From: Apostichopus parvimensis
Taxonomy: Eukaryota > Echinodermata > Holothuroidea > Aspidochirotida > Stichopodidae
Direction of reading: 5' to 3'
NCBI GenBank assembly: GCA_000934455.1
Contig: KN887581.1
Span: 1-64,000 of the forward strand
DNA: 64,000 nt
Every line of letters begins with the position of its first letter. Position 1 is the first letter of the stretch. Below, one piece after another: positions 1 to 12,243 of the stretch. The notes beneath the pieces are model-generated. The model had not been told where the DNA came from. It was given only the letters and a program-made list of their open reading frames with translations, and did not search any database. The position numbers were made by a program, and so were the translations under genes.

Positions 1-2593
1 AAAAAAAAAAAAAATCATAAACAACAATGGCGCTTTACCTAAAGGCACCGAAAGCCATAACTCATGTTACGCACGGAAGAGATATAATAAATGGAAACGA
101 CTGAACGAAGTATGTCACTGACATTAAATACAATTTGTAAACCTCAGACCCATCAATTGTCTATAAAATATCAGCCTTATAAATCCTTATACAACTACAA
201 CTCAGCACATAAGAAGGTCTCACGAATATTACAAGAAATATTAACAATAAAGAATGATAGTACAAACAGACCTGGTGAGACACGGAATGTGCCTGACAAA
301 TGTACCCTATTCAACAAATTACTCACCAGACCCAAATGAATAAGTTAATAGTAACTCCGTCAACCCAAGGACATCCTCAGCGAGTCACGTCGTACAATAC
401 ACTACCCGGAGACTATTAGAAAGAGTAATGTAAACACATAAAATACCTAAAACTAACACTTAAGCAAACTGCGACAAGACCCTTAATTACCTGTTAAACA
501 ATGTAGTGTATCACACCACCTTTATCATGTGGGACCTGGTTGTCCTATGAAATTATTACATATAGAGTACAAGATAAAAATAATAGAGATATAAAGAATA
601 ATGAAGCTTAAAACAATAAAACAAGTTGCATATAAACAATTAAGCATACTATCATACATGTCGATCTATTACAACAAATCAAACCATATAGGTCCACATA
701 GCCATAGTGTGCTAGGCTGCTAGCCCAAGCTGACCCTATAGTATTAATGTGTTAGGCCATAACCTAAGTTGGGTCCATAACACCTACATAGCGTTAGGCT
801 GTAGCCTAAGCTGAAAACATAGCACATACAGTGTGTCAGACTGTGGCCTAGCCAGGAATCCTTTGTTCTGGGTGAGCACATGGGCCACCTCTCTAACTAC
901 AATAGCCCCCTCTTCAACCATATGACTAGAACAACACACTAACACATGTATACCAAATTCAGTATAAAACCTTATGAATTAAAATCATCTTTTATCTAAC
1001 AGCATCTTGAAACAAATCTACACAAAGTAATGATAATTCCTTCAACTCATAATTGTAAAAGGGAATTCCATACTAATTCAACATCACTTCAATGTAGGGA
1101 ATATTAACCTTATATAATATAAACCAAGATTTGAACAAAATACATTCTTCAAAGACACATTTAATCTACATGTCCTCCTACATGCAGCCATACATTAAAT
1201 TAACTCTCTCTCTGTAACAGGCTACCACAAATATCCTATCCAATTCTACATACATTGATTAGAAACAGATCAGTAAAATGTATGCAATTATGAACACTGC
1301 AATTTCTCTTGAAATTGGACCCTAGCTACGCTAATTCGATAGGCAGCCTAACACAGTGAAGCCATAGACCCTTAGTAAATCTCGATCTATAACTTATACA
1401 AAAAATGACTTAAAACAACATTTTAAACAAGAACTTAGTTCTAAACAATAAAATACATCATTTTTAATGGTAAACTCACCAGGTAGCATCAGCTTTACAA
1501 CCATCGAAATCTTCATGAAAGGATCAATTAAAATAACTTCTGCACAGCAGAAACTGGCATGTTGCTAAGACGACAACAGAGAGTGAAGTGCCTACATGGG
1601 TGCATGGCAGTGAGATAATGTACACTCACTTTGACATCATGTGTCGTGTAATTATTTCCCTCTATGATGCGTATAAGTTTCCGTACTTTAACTTTCATAT
1701 TTTATTATTAACATGCGTTGTAGTTACTTGTATAGCTCGCCTTACAACGAAACATACCACCGCGCTGCGGTGTAACCTTGCAGTTCATTTTTCTATATTC
1801 AAACGTTTAACGTTCAGTGGAGATGTTAATAAATCTTACACAGTTGTTGAATCTACTTTATAAATAAAAGAAAGACAACATATTGCAGCAACGTGTCAAA
1901 CACATCATTTCTCAAATCGATTTATTTACGCCCATTTCACAACATCATGAATATTCAAAATATAAATAGGCAGTATGTCCTGGGCATGTGAGAGTCACAT
2001 GTAAGGCCAATTAATATACCCACCCTTAAAAACATTAAAGTAGCAGGATAACTTTCTACTTTATTACAGTAATAATAGTGATAGTTTGCTAAAAGATGTA
2101 ATATTTGTTTGAATCTGTCCATCACAAGATCCAAACTTTTAATGTATCAGTACTTTATTTTGTTGTGACATGCCATGTTTCATTATGATATACAGATATA
2201 TATTTACTTCAAATTATACCTGACCTTCCATACTATAAATGCAATCTGGCACCAGACCAGATACATCGCGAATTACAACAACGTATCATAGCTAGGATGC
2301 TCGACCACGCACTGCCCCAGACAACTGTCAATCATCTTTCTCTAGCGCTACGACGAGATTCGATGTACTTACCACTAGACTGGTCCCAAAAAGTAGTCAT
2401 AATTTCCCCTTTCGGACATCAGTGTTTTTAATGTTTTTACCCAATGGAAAGTTCAAGTTTCCCAAGTTTTTCACCGAATTGAGGTAATACTAGGGTTTTT
2501 ATAGGCTGAGCTGAATGTCTAACGAAGACATATGGGCATCATATATAAATGTTTGTTAATAATGATTTGTTCTTTGTTTTCTTATTTCACTAG
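1..2593. other. AT-rich non-coding stretch
   Basis: The window opens with a run of 14 A. No open frame in this stretch has recognisable domain content or splice context; the two modest open frames at 91-339 and 1588-1863 look random. The only structured part is a short tandem repeat near 708-860, listed separately. Any upstream exon of the DUF4806-like exon at 2594 should lie here or to the left of the window, but I could not identify one. Confidence 0.5.
708..862. repeat. ~41-bp degenerate tandem repeat, four copies
   Basis: Four successive units begin with TGTGCTAGGC (708), TGTGTTAGGC (748), AGCGTTAGGC (790) and TGTGTCAGAC (832), each followed by a variant of TGTAGCCTAAGCTG. Spacing is 40, 42 and 42 bp. 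The units are diverged, so this is an old tandem array. No coding frame is conserved through it. Confidence 0.6.
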
Positions 2594-2775
2594 TTACATC
2601 TCGGCTAACAGCATTGGAGACGGTGGCGGCAAAGATCCTCAGTAATGTTGGGGAGGAGGAGGACCTGGACATGGAATCCTTGGATACTGTGTTAAAGGCC
2701 AGGATTGATAGTGAAGAGGCTTTCGAAGAATTTGAGCTAGCATTAGGTGAGGATGAAGGAAAGAGGAAGAAATTG
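2594..2775 (+). CDS. Exon with N-terminal half of a DUF4806-like domain
   Basis: A pyrimidine-rich tract ending in TTTCACTAG precedes the open stretch, and GTTAGT follows it as donor, giving a 182-nt exon that ends codon-complete (phase 0). The translation starts TSRLTALETVAAKIL and ends EFELALGEDEGKRKKL. The pattern of an acidic pre-helix, 'E..L......kr.kL' and then an expected 'La.iggg' resembles the first half of DUF4806, a domain of unknown function common near the C-terminus of multicopy invertebrate proteins. The exon at 19248 carries a matching second half in compatible phase, so the two probably belong to one gene. The family call is from memory of the domain pattern. Earlier exons were not found. 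Confidence 0.5.
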
Positions 2776-3419
2776 GTTAGTTCATTCAGAAGATTGTATA
2801 CCAATTTGTACATCCCTCCGGGTGTTGAAATGTTGATTTTTTTCCGAATATAAATCGATTTTTGTTGCTTGTTTGGGAATCCATTTCACGATGATTTAAT
2901 CCCTCGTGATTAAATTTTATTTCCGATCAACACACCTGCAGACTTAGTTCTGCTGTACACCGCACACATACTTTACTACACTAGCCATGTGACTAAACAT
3001 ATTTGCAATTTTTGGTGCCACGTAAATTTTGTAACACATTTTCTCAAAGAGCACAGTAAAAATGTCCCTTTTCTGTTATCATAATTTAGCATCAATATTT
3101 TCCTGTAGTAGGCCTTATGCATTAAAAATGTTTGCAACTTCCCTTAAGTTTTGTGACATTTCGAGATCGACTAGTAACTAGAATAAAAACCTAACGTTAG
3201 TATGTTACTGACTCACTGAGTGTTAGGGGTGGTAGAAAACAGATCGTAACTTTGCCGCAATAAAATTTGAACAATATCATTTTTTATCGTACACACATAT
3301 ATTGTCTCTAATTCTACAGAATTCACTGTAAAATGTACATGTACCTTAAACAACACCCTTAATTTTCGATGATTTGCAATCAGTGTTATAAGAACGTTAA
3401 CCAATTTCAAATTGCCTCA

Positions 3420-3461
3420 TCACCACACCAATTCAATGAACCACTTGAATTAGTGTGGTGA
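3420..3461. repeat. Inverted repeat, 17-bp arms
   Basis: TCACCACACCAATTCAA at 3420-3436 pairs with TTGAATTAGTGTGGTGA at 3445-3461 with one mismatch and an 8-nt loop. It would form a stable cruciform or RNA hairpin. No terminator or gene context is evident. Confidence 0.7.
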
Positions 3462-3483
3462 TAGGATAAGCTTAGCCATTTTT

Positions 3484-3510
3484 ATCTCCATATATTACAT
3501 ATATGGAGAT
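3484..3510. repeat. Perfect inverted repeat, 12-bp arms
   Basis: ATCTCCATATAT (3484-3495) and its exact reverse complement (3499-3510) flank a 3-nt loop. It lies only 22 bp after the preceding hairpin. Confidence 0.7.
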
Positions 3511-6500
3511 TATCTCACACCAATCGTTTTCAGTTTGAGGGCTGTTTAAATGCCTACTAGTTTTTACCCAAATGTCTGTTTGATGTGAAATTTCATCGTA
3601 GTGTACATCACAAGATGACACTTAAATGTTACTTATTGATAACATTTTAAAATGATCAGAAAACATACTTTTGGTACGTTTTCCGTAATTTTTTAGGTGA
3701 TTTTTAATACAGCGCATGGTACTTAAAGGTATTGCGATGTAAACGTAACCATTTGCTCAATTACATCGGTGAACCTAGTGTTATTATTTTTTATCTTGAC
3801 CTGTACCTTTAAATTAAAATCCGTGCCTTTATGATAATTAGATAAAAACACACGGTGATCATGCAGTAATAAGTCAATATCATTGGTTGAATTTGTGATT
3901 CCAATTGTGATTGGGCGAGCGCTTGTTGATATGCTGGATGTTTGGGGTAAAAATAGAACTGCTGTGCACGCCTGCAACCTGTAGCGCTGCGGGTATTTCC
4001 GTTTAGACTGTGCACGTGCTAGTACCACCAAATCCAACTCTCTACAATTAGATAGATCCAGTGCAGCGGAATATTGGTTTTTGCGTTCCATATTTACCAA
4101 ATCCAACTCGCAAGTAGAAGAAAGCGGTAAGTCTATTTATTTAGTAAGTATTTAATGATAATATTTAAATGATAATATTATGAATTTTGGTACGCCACTG
4201 TGTTCGATCTAACGTTACTCCGTTAGTACAGTGGACCTAGCGTAGGGCTAAGTTACAGCTGATTTGTATTAGTGTATACTATTACTAGGCTAGGCCTATA
4301 GCCTAGGCTTATACAGTATTGCGAAGTTAGGAACTCTGCTAAGATCGGACACCCTCATTTTCGTAATATTTCAGCAAGGGAAAAATGAAAACCTACCAGT
4401 TTTCAACTATGTAATAAAAATCAGCAATAAATTTAATGTAAGGTCAGAAAGTTTTACGATTTTTCCACAAAAAATTAGCTTTGAAAAATATTTCCGTCAG
4501 GAACTTGAACATTGTGTTAACTTGAATGGAACCTCGCAAAACTCAACACTTTTACCAATCAACCACAACTTTCGGTGAATAAAATGAATATATTATGAAT
4601 TGAAGGTAAGAATTAGACGTCTATTTCAAATATTTAATGCCTATCAACTTTTGGCCGCCATTTTAGTTCGCCGTTCGAAGTATACTTCGACGTTGCCAGC
4701 ATAGGCTAGGCAAGCCAATATTTTCCTGTAGAGAAAGTAACAAATTTAGTGTAAATATTTACCGAAATTTCCGAAACTTTCACAATTTATATCTGCTAAG
4801 CTGATCTAATGAAGGGTGAATTTTGTTTCATACGGGTATTTCTTCACTTGAATGGTTGAAAATCCCCTCATATTCTGTTTGGAACTTTGCAGATTCCATC
4901 TAGTACTAGGCTAGTCGTACTCGTATGTAATATATTATTTCAGTAAGATTAATGCGAAGTTAGGAACAATGCAGAGTTTGAACACCCTCATTTTACTCCA
5001 CTCCGACTTATAATATGCTTCAACATTTTTTTGTATTAAAACATAGGCCACAATCAAAGCGATAGAATTCAAGCCATCTAAGCATTCTGCCGCTCTCCTT
5101 AGACTTGAAATGTTTTTCAATATTTTTCCGTATAAAAGGATAGGCAGAAATAAGTATGGTGCAACTGGAGCCATCCTAGCCACTCTCCCTGCTCCCCTCA
5201 GATTTAGAATAACTTTCAACATGTCTATGAAAAAGTCTCAGGGAAAGAAGAAAACAATGCCAATATTTGAAAGATGTTTATTTCAGTTTGTATCAAACGT
5301 ATACAGGGGGTGTTTTCCGAGTTGCAGGGTATTATGCAGCTTCTCCGTAATAAAAATCATGGTGACCTTCGGAATTTGTGGTCAATTTCTATTGCTCCCA
5401 TATGAAGCTTCAATTTAGGGCCTAGTAGTTAGGTTCGCTTGTTATAACTTATAAAAGGGAATTAAAATTCTTGATTTTATCAAATTGAATGTCTCTGTTT
5501 AGACCAAGTAAAAAAAGAAGAAAAACATTTAGGAGGCCCTTTTTTTTTTTTTAAATGGCCGCCCGACACATTTTTGGAGACTACCTGCGGGTTAATTTGT
5601 TACTTTTTCCTTAAAAATATATAGACTCCCATGTACATGTACATACTAATAGACAATTTCCACAGCATTACAGAGTGGTGCTGAAGTCTGTTGAAAAATA
5701 GTATTTTGTAAATTATTTTTTCCAGAAGAAATTTTTTAAAGTATCACGAACTGACTTGCCTATGTGCCCATTTTGGACATATTAATATTATATAGAAATA
5801 TTCTGCAACAAACTTTCCCAGCACTATGGCCTCTGACGCCCCTGATCGCAGAGATATACTGTTTGCAGAGCAAATGCATACATGTCTAATTGTAACATAT
5901 TGATACTGATGTAAATAGCTCTATTTCTTCTACTTTGTTCTGCCAATGTTGCTGGTTACAGTAAACATCTTCCCTACTCCTTTCTTTATCTTGAAAGGGA
6001 TTCTTTGTCTCAGTTGTTTCATTTATAGGATAAGCATTTGTATGCAGATTTAGCCTTGTGTAATTAGCCCTGATTGGTTCTCAGTGTTACTCTTGGTAGC
6101 TACGGTGTGTGTAGGCCAATGAGAGGGGTTAAGAGGGTCACATGTTGTTACCCTGTGGTTTAGGTGCTTCCTCTAAGGTATCTTAGGAGAGAGAGGCAGT
6201 TTGGTTGTCAGCCAGTCAACAGGGCTTGTTTGTATTTTAGTCACTCTTGACATAATGTAGTCTGTACACTACAGTATACGTATATAAAATAGTAATAAGT
6301 TGTCTACAGTATCTTGTGCTTTAAGAATATATATATACATAAATATAACTCTTCCTGGAGGAATTAATTGTCTATAATTGATTTGCTATACATTTGTGTT
6401 ATTACATCGTTTTTAATGGATTCTATGGAACTGAGAGCTGTGTTCTGTTAGTTGCTGTATTTACCTATCTTGTACCTGGACTTTACCTACTCTCCTTGGG

Positions 6501-6854
6501 AAGAACATTTCTTTGAACATATCTATTTTCACTGGAGTATATTCCTGGAACTCTCAGCACTCACCATTCCTTTCGTAAATTCTTGCTAACGGACATTTAT
6601 CAAACCTTTCATCACCGTGCCTAACAGCCAGTCTTATTCTTGTTTTTTAGCCTATTGTATTTGAAATACAGTGGTCAGTTGTCTCCACACATCGTGACCA
6701 CTAGGGGGATTCCCAATAATCCTGTTGTACAGCTAGCTTCTGACAAGAACCCCATATCCCGCAACTCTTACACTAATACATTCTTTTTCTTTACAGGTGT
6801 CGTCTGTTGCCTCTACATCTGAAACCTACATCCAGTTCATAAGGTATAGTATTG

Positions 6855-7110
6855 TTCAGTTTGAAAAAAGTTTGATTTTAACCGAGATCAGAAAAAGTTT
6901 GCTTTTGACTTATTTCAAAGTTTGTGTATTGCTGAAGTTTGTTTAGTTTTAAAACGTCTGATTTAAAGTTGACTCAAATTGAAATAGTTTGGTTAGTTCA
7001 GTGTTGGTGCACTGCTGGTTTTATACAAGTTTGAACAGTTTTGAATGAGCCATACAAAATTGGAGCAAGTTTTGTCACTTTTCAATCTAGATTTTGTTCC
7101 ATTGCAATAG
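6855..7110. repeat. Dispersed AGTTTG motif cluster
   Basis: About eight copies of AGTTTG occur on the plus strand in roughly 250 bp, irregularly spaced, just upstream of the Helentron reading frame. They may be subterminal repeats of the Helentron 5' end or simple low-complexity sequence. Confidence 0.35.
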
Positions 7111-7156
7111 TTTGGAAATACAACATAATTTTCATAGCAACAGCAAGTATAAATAG

Positions 7157-7305
7157 TTTTCCATAGCCAAAAATAATATCTGAAACAGTCATATAATCTA
7201 TTACATCAGATTACTAATACTTAATAACAATAACTCATTACACTTAGCTTATACACATGTTTTTCATAGCCCAAACTAATATCCAAAACAGCTGTATTAC
7301 ATATA
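7157..7305. repeat. Pair of ~45-bp direct repeats upstream of Helentron frame
   Basis: The segment starting TTTTCCATAGCCAAAAATAA (about 7157) recurs diverged as TTTTTCATAGCCCAAACTAA (about 7260), both continuing through TATC..AAACAG. Being directly upstream of the first Helentron ATG, they may belong to the 5' region of the element. Confidence 0.45.
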
Positions 7306-7344
7306 ATCTGAACCAAAATTTCGAAATAAGTAATATGAAACATA

Positions 7345-8268
7345 ATGCCCCGCAAATCTAGGAGGTCACGTGCAGGAAGGTTGAACCAAGAAAACCCTAT
7401 TGCAACATCTACACAATGGCGGCCACCAACATCTCTTGAAGTTCCTACTCTAGATATTTTATTTACATACATAGTGATGGGTTCATTTCATCAGGGAGAC
7501 ATGCAGTTCTCCGAGTACACAGCTGGAAGACAATGTTCTTGCAATGCTCTTATTGCTCTTGTTTTTATCAACATATATGAAGTTATAACTACCTCTCATA
7601 TTGATAGAATCTTACGAGGTGACAAATTGTACAGATTAATAAGGGAAAGATTAATACTCACGAATCGCCTTGATATTTCCCAATATTTAACTACAGATGA
7701 TTTTCCATCACAAGTATCACTTGATAACATCATACACAATCTAAATTTTTTCCCAAGTATATATGGCAACTTTTCAATTGATGATTCATGGTCTGAATCT
7801 ATTTTAGAACCCATTGATATTATTGTTCAACATGCATTGTGTGTATCTGATACTAATGTTATGGTTCTTGGAGAATATATGATAGCAATATTTAAACAAA
7901 CAAATGATACATATGGGGTATTTGATTCACACAGTAGAAATAATCATGGATTGCTTGCTGATAATGGCAATGCTGTTCTCCTTTACTTTAATAATATACA
8001 ATTAGGTCATTCTTTTTCTCTGTGTGCTTCAACCATTATAGAGATAAAAGCAATTTCAATACAATCTGTCATGCATACTTCTTCAGGATCAATTGACATG
8101 TTTGGCTTTAAGTCATCATCTTATTTTCAATACCAAAATTCGCACCAACCAAGTAGTACATCTACTGACAGTACTACACATGACAGTAATACACAGCATT
8201 TGAGGAAAGATAACCATCAACGGCTGTATAAATGTAGGACGGAGGCCTTAAGTAAGAAAAACATTTGA
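7345..8268 (+). CDS. Helentron N-terminal C76-like cysteine peptidase domain
   Basis: The 307-residue frame starts MPRKSRRSRAGRLNQENP. The motif FSEYTAGRQCSCNALIAL (about residues 56-73) has the nucleophile-Cys signature of peptidase family C76 (herpesvirus tegument-protease fold) seen in fish and invertebrate Helitron-linked proteins; YGVFDSHSRNNHG (about residues 191-203) supplies the matching Asp-Ser-His region. The basic N-terminus may be a nuclear signal. A TGA ends the frame at 8266-8268, but the next codons continue in the same frame into the Helitron N-terminal region, so this is probably the front of a single polyprotein interrupted by one stop. An OTU assignment, common for other Helentrons, is the main alternative. 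Confidence 0.7.
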   Translation: MPRKSRRSRAGRLNQENPIATSTQWRPPTSLEVPTLDILFTYIVMGSFHQGDMQFSEYTAGRQCSCNALIALVFINIYEVITTSHIDRILRGDKLYRLIRERLILTNRLDISQYLTTDDFPSQVSLDNIIHNLNFFPSIYGNFSIDDSWSESILEPIDIIVQHALCVSDTNVMVLGEYMIAIFKQTNDTYGVFDSHSRNNHGLLADNGNAVLLYFNNIQLGHSFSLCASTIIEIKAISIQSVMHTSSGSIDMFGFKSSSYFQYQNSHQPSSTSTDSTTHDSNTQHLRKDNHQRLYKCRTEALSKKNI

Positions 8269-8277
8269 TCAGCAAAA

Positions 8278-9801
8278 TTGAAAGCCAAAAAATTGGCAAA
8301 CAAAAGTAAATCTAAATCAAATAGTTCACGACAGGTACCCAAGTCTAAGCGCTGTGAGAATAATGTTAAAAAAAATAGGCTTGGCATACATCATTCAAGT
8401 ACGACTAAAGGTCAAAAACCTCACATAAAGGTAAACTACAAAAGTCAAAGCCTCGGAAATCGTGCAATAAGAAAACTACAAGCTGTATACAAACTTCAGA
8501 TAACACCACAACTAATAGCAAAGCAAATACCAAAAAAAAGGTTGCGTGAACTGGGAAAATCAAAGCCTCACAAATCCTTCAATGAACAAACTACAAGCTG
8601 CACTCAACCATCTGCCAAACATGGTAATGGAAATATTAACAAACCTTTGCCAATAAATAAAAAGTCAATAGATATACTTGATGACATGTTTAAAGCCAAA
8701 ATAAAGCATGGACCAAGTTATGTTTGTACAAGTTGTCAGCAAACATGGTTTAGACATTCTGTTAGCCAGTACAATAATGATTACACTACTGGGTATTTAT
8801 CTATCCGAAATCAAGAGTGGGTTTGTCACACCTGTCGAAATTATATGAAAGCAGGAACAATTCCAAGATGGTCTATTGCGAACCATGGTGGTTTTCATGA
8901 TAAACCAGAACAACTTAATTTATGTAATCTGGAAGAGAGGGTACTATCTCCACGTATTCCTTTTATGCAATTGAGAGAACTTCCTAGGGGTGGACAAATG
9001 TCCTTGAGAGGAAATGTTGTTAATGTTGCAGTCGATATTATGCCAACAATTACTGCTTTGCCAAGACACTTAACTGCATCTGAAACTGTACCAGTTAAGC
9101 TGAAAAGAAGACTGACATATATATCTAATGTTCATGTAGAGAATGTAAGACCGTTGAAAGTAATGGAAGGACTTCATTGGTTGGTTAACAATGGTTCTGT
9201 TTTCAAAGAATTTAAGATACAAGTCGATCACGAATGGCTGAAAGTTATTTCAGATGAAATTGGACAATTATCTACTGCACCAGATGATGAACCTGAGCAG
9301 GAAAGTATTGATTCTGAAGCTTTTGATGAAATAAATGATGATCAAGAGGAAGGCAATATGGATACACTTTTGACCTGTTCAGAATATGATTCAAGTCAAG
9401 TAATAACTATAGCTCCAGGTGAGAATAGAATAAAAATTTCATTCTTTCATGATCCAGATGCAGAGTTTCTAGCATTTCCTACATTATATTGTGGTAGCAG
9501 AAGGCCACAACAAAGGTTACCACTACATTATAGTGAAATTTGTAAATGGGAGCTCCGAAGCATTGATAGACGTGTGGCTACTTGCATACCTAATTTATTT
9601 TTAAAGTTTAAAAAAAATCAAATGAAACAAATCGCAGAAAAAGTTACCCTTGCTATTAGAAGATGTAGGACTAATGGTAAACAGTATACAGTTGCAGATA
9701 TATTAGACCAGGGAAAAGTAAACAATCTCCTAAAATTAGATGAAGGTTACAGAATATTTAGATCATTAAGAAATTCTCCACCATACCTGGAAAAAAGATA
9801 A
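8278..9801 (+). pseudogene. Helentron Helitron_like_N / DUF6570 region
   Basis: A lysine-rich linker (about 8278-8690) is followed by a Cys-rich module, YVCTSCQQTWFRH ... WVCHTCRNYM, and then LNLCNLEERVLSPRIPFMQL, typical of the DUF6570 region of animal Helitrons. The C-terminal part has FHDPDAEFLAFPTLYCGSRR and a segment leading to FRSLRNSPPYLEKR, which in intact elements runs straight into the Rep start. Frame is the same as the preceding peptidase and the following Rep segment; the TAA at 9799-9801 interrupts it. The role in the family is thought to be DNA or protein binding ahead of the Rep nuclease. Confidence 0.8.
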
Positions 9802-9816
9802 AAAGACCTTTTAGCA

Positions 9817-11021
9817 ATGGTTAGACAGTTGGAATATCCAACTTATTTTGTGTCTTTATCAGCAGCAGATACTCGGTGGCATGATTTATTGAGAGTGCTT
9901 GGCAAAATGATTGATAATAACAATTATACTGATGAAGAATTGGCAAAGATGAACTGGCAAACACGCTGCAGGTTAGTCAAAGCAGATCCTGTAACATGCG
10001 TACGCTTCTTTGATCATAGACTACAAGTTTTTCTTATAGATGTCCTTAAATCTGATCTTCATCCAATTGGAAAAATTGTAGATTCCTTTGTTAGGATAGA
10101 ATTTCAGCATAGAGGTTCGCCACATGCCCATATACTGTTTTGGATAGAAAATGCTCCAACTCTGAAGAGATTGTAACATTTGTTAATAAATATATATCTT
10201 TTTCAGATGATGTATCGGTTAACTCAGTAGCAATGTTGGAGCTTCAGAGACACAAACATTAAAAAACTTGTCGTAAAGTAGGCAAACCTATATGTCGTTT
10301 TGGATTTCCCAAGCCACCGTTGAACAAAACTATGCTCCTGAGACCAATTGAAAGCGAAAATTTTTCACATGAAGAACATATTACAATGAAGCAAAATTTC
10401 AAACTGGTGTCACAATTATTAGCAGACTCTAAAGATGGAATGAATATGTCTTTTGAAGAATTTCTCATAGTGCTTGGCCTAACTGAAGAAGACTACGTAC
10501 ATGCTATTCGCAGTAGTTTAAAATCCACAACAATTTATTTGAAGCGGTCACCTTCTGCTATCAGGGTTAATTGTTACATGAAGAATTTGCTCGGAGTCTA
10601 TGGTGCTAATCATGACATCCAATTTGTTAGTGATCCATATGCATGTGCTGTTTATATTGTTGCATATATGACTAAGTCTCAACGGGGAATGAGTCTTCTT
10701 TTGGATCAAGCATGCAAAGAAGCAAGACAAGGCAATTTAGACATCAGAAATCAAGTCACAATAATTGGTAACAAATTTGTAAATGCTTTAGAAGTAAGTG
10801 CACAAGAAGCTGCTTATCTTTTGTTGCAACTACCTATTACAAGATCTTCGCGGTCAGTAGTCTTCATTAATACATCTCCCATAGAAGATAGGACATTTCT
10901 TTTGAAGAGTAAGGATAAGCTTGAAGAAATGAACCCAACTGACACTGATATTGAATGCAGTAATGTACTTAAACGTTACTCAATCAGACCAAGAATGCTA
11001 GAGAAGTTGGCCCTTAGCTGA
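9817..11021 (+). pseudogene. Helentron Rep (HUH, two-tyrosine) nuclease
   Basis: MVRQLEYPTYFVSLSAADTR is the usual Rep entry. The metal-binding HUH motif is PHAHILFW, with HAH at 10123-10131. A frame change lies near 10160; in the new frame EEIVTFVNKYISFS and, after a TAA at 10259, KTCRKVGKPICRFGFPKPP follow. The catalytic tyrosine pair is YIVAYMTK, tyrosines at 10653 and 10665, the Y-x3-Y spacing of Helitrons. The frame returns to the original near 11000, where PLADYVSKLIVEFPKD follows. In intact elements this domain nicks single strands and links covalently to DNA during rolling-circle transposition. Confidence 0.85.
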
Positions 11022-12243
11022 TTATGTATCAAAATTAATTGTGGAATTCCCCAAAGATATAGTAGATAACTATTGTGATGATTATGCTGATGACCCTACA
11101 ATTACTGATCATTCAGAAGATCATCTTTCAGCAGATACTGACATTAACATCTCCTTGCCATCAGGTATTTCAATCAGGACAGTCAAAGTCCAAAAGGTAA
11201 TACGTTTTGTTAACTACAACAAAGAGACTGATCCTGAAAATTTTTATAGAGAGAAGCTTATGTTGTACTAACCTTGGCGCAATGAATCTCACCTGTTAGG
11301 TACATACAACACATATAGAGACAGCTTCATGTCTCATGTTGATGTCATAAACCCATATTTGAATAAATATGAACCTAAAAAGCAGTTGACACATGCAGAT
11401 TTGACACAAGCGATGTCAGACTATTTCAGTGAAAATGGCTTGCCAACAGTTGCACCCATGACACAACAAGTAGAAGAAGATGATTTGATGCTAGGAACAT
11501 CAGATAGTACTGAATACAGCTTCTTTTATCCCACTGTACAATCACATGCTGTTTCTGACATATGAAATGAAATAGGTTTATGTGCAACCGCATCTCCAAG
11601 TTTTGAAAATTTGTCTAAACGCATTTCCGATGAACAATTTCTTCAATCTTTGTCTCAATTAGATGTCCGACAAAGAGAATTTTTCACGCATGTCATGCAA
11701 TGGATGACTACAAACAGAGAACCTTTACATGTATTTCTAACTGGTGGAGCAGGTGTAGGAAAATCAATTGTTGTGAAAACATTGTACCAAGCTTGAACAG
11801 ATTGCTCTGTTCGACAGAAGGCGCTGATCCAGAGCAGTGTAGAATTTTATGATGTGCACCTACTGGGAAAGCTGCGTATAATATTCATGGACACACTATT
11901 CATTCTGCTTTTAAAATTGATCCAAGTAGAGGATTCAACTATAAAAAACTAACCACTGACAAGCTCAACACTTGCAAGTAAAGTATAACAGTCTAGAAGT
12001 TGTAATCATTGATGAAATTTCAATGGTAGGAAATAGACAATTTCTCTTCATACATGAGAGGCTGCAAGAAATAATGGGTAATAAAAAATATTTGGAGGAG
12101 TTAACATAATTGCAGTTGGTGACCTTTTCCAGCTGAAACCTGTTATGGATCGATGGATATTTGAAGATCTTGAGCATGGTTATGGACCTCTTGTGCCAAA
12201 TATGTGGAAAGAATATTTGACTGTACATTAATTCACAGAAATC
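11022..12243 (+). pseudogene. Helentron Rep-helicase linker and N-terminal Pif1-like helicase
   Basis: The segment contains YNKETDPENFYREKLMLY and PWRNESHLLG either side of a TAA at 11269-11271. A linker precedes the helicase start DVRQREFFTHVMQWM and the Walker A box LTGGAGVGKS (about 11741-11766). Beyond 11797 the frame changes; CAPTGKAAYNIHGHTIHSAF (motif Ia), VVIIDEISMVG (Walker B, about 12000-12030) and AVGDLFQLKPV (motif III, about 12112-12145) can all be read. This is the most damaged part of the element, with several stops and shifts. In intact elements it unwinds DNA 5'-3'. Confidence 0.85.

Larger units (their letters stand above)
2776..7344. other. Intronic/intergenic stretch before the Helentron
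   Basis: No convincing gene. It contains two hairpins (3420-3461, 3484-3510) and a pair of diverged direct repeats (around 4318-4370 and 4950-5000) sharing GCGAAGTTAGGAAC and ACACCCTCATTTT. A good donor (GCG|GTAAGT at 4127) follows an unrecognised sequence and could end a 5' untranslated exon. A 14-bp palindrome CGAAGTATACTTCG lies near 4676-4689. The part at 6070-6840 has CCAAT-type motifs and pyrimidine-rich stretches and could be a fragment of an unidentified repeat, but no partner copy is in the window. Confidence 0.4.

Noticed and set aside
91-339. 82-codon open frame near the window start
   Set aside because: No domain, no splice context, composition of AT-rich non-coding DNA.
1588-1863. 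91-codon hydrophobic open frame
   Set aside because: Short and featureless; hydrophobic stretches arise readily from T-rich DNA.
3723-4106. 127-codon minus-strand frame
   Set aside because: No recognisable motif, overlapped by another open frame on the same strand, no signals around it.
6070-6840. LTR-like stretch with CCAAT and pyrimidine-rich parts
   Set aside because: No second copy, no target duplication and no primer-binding site could be shown, so it is not called as an LTR.
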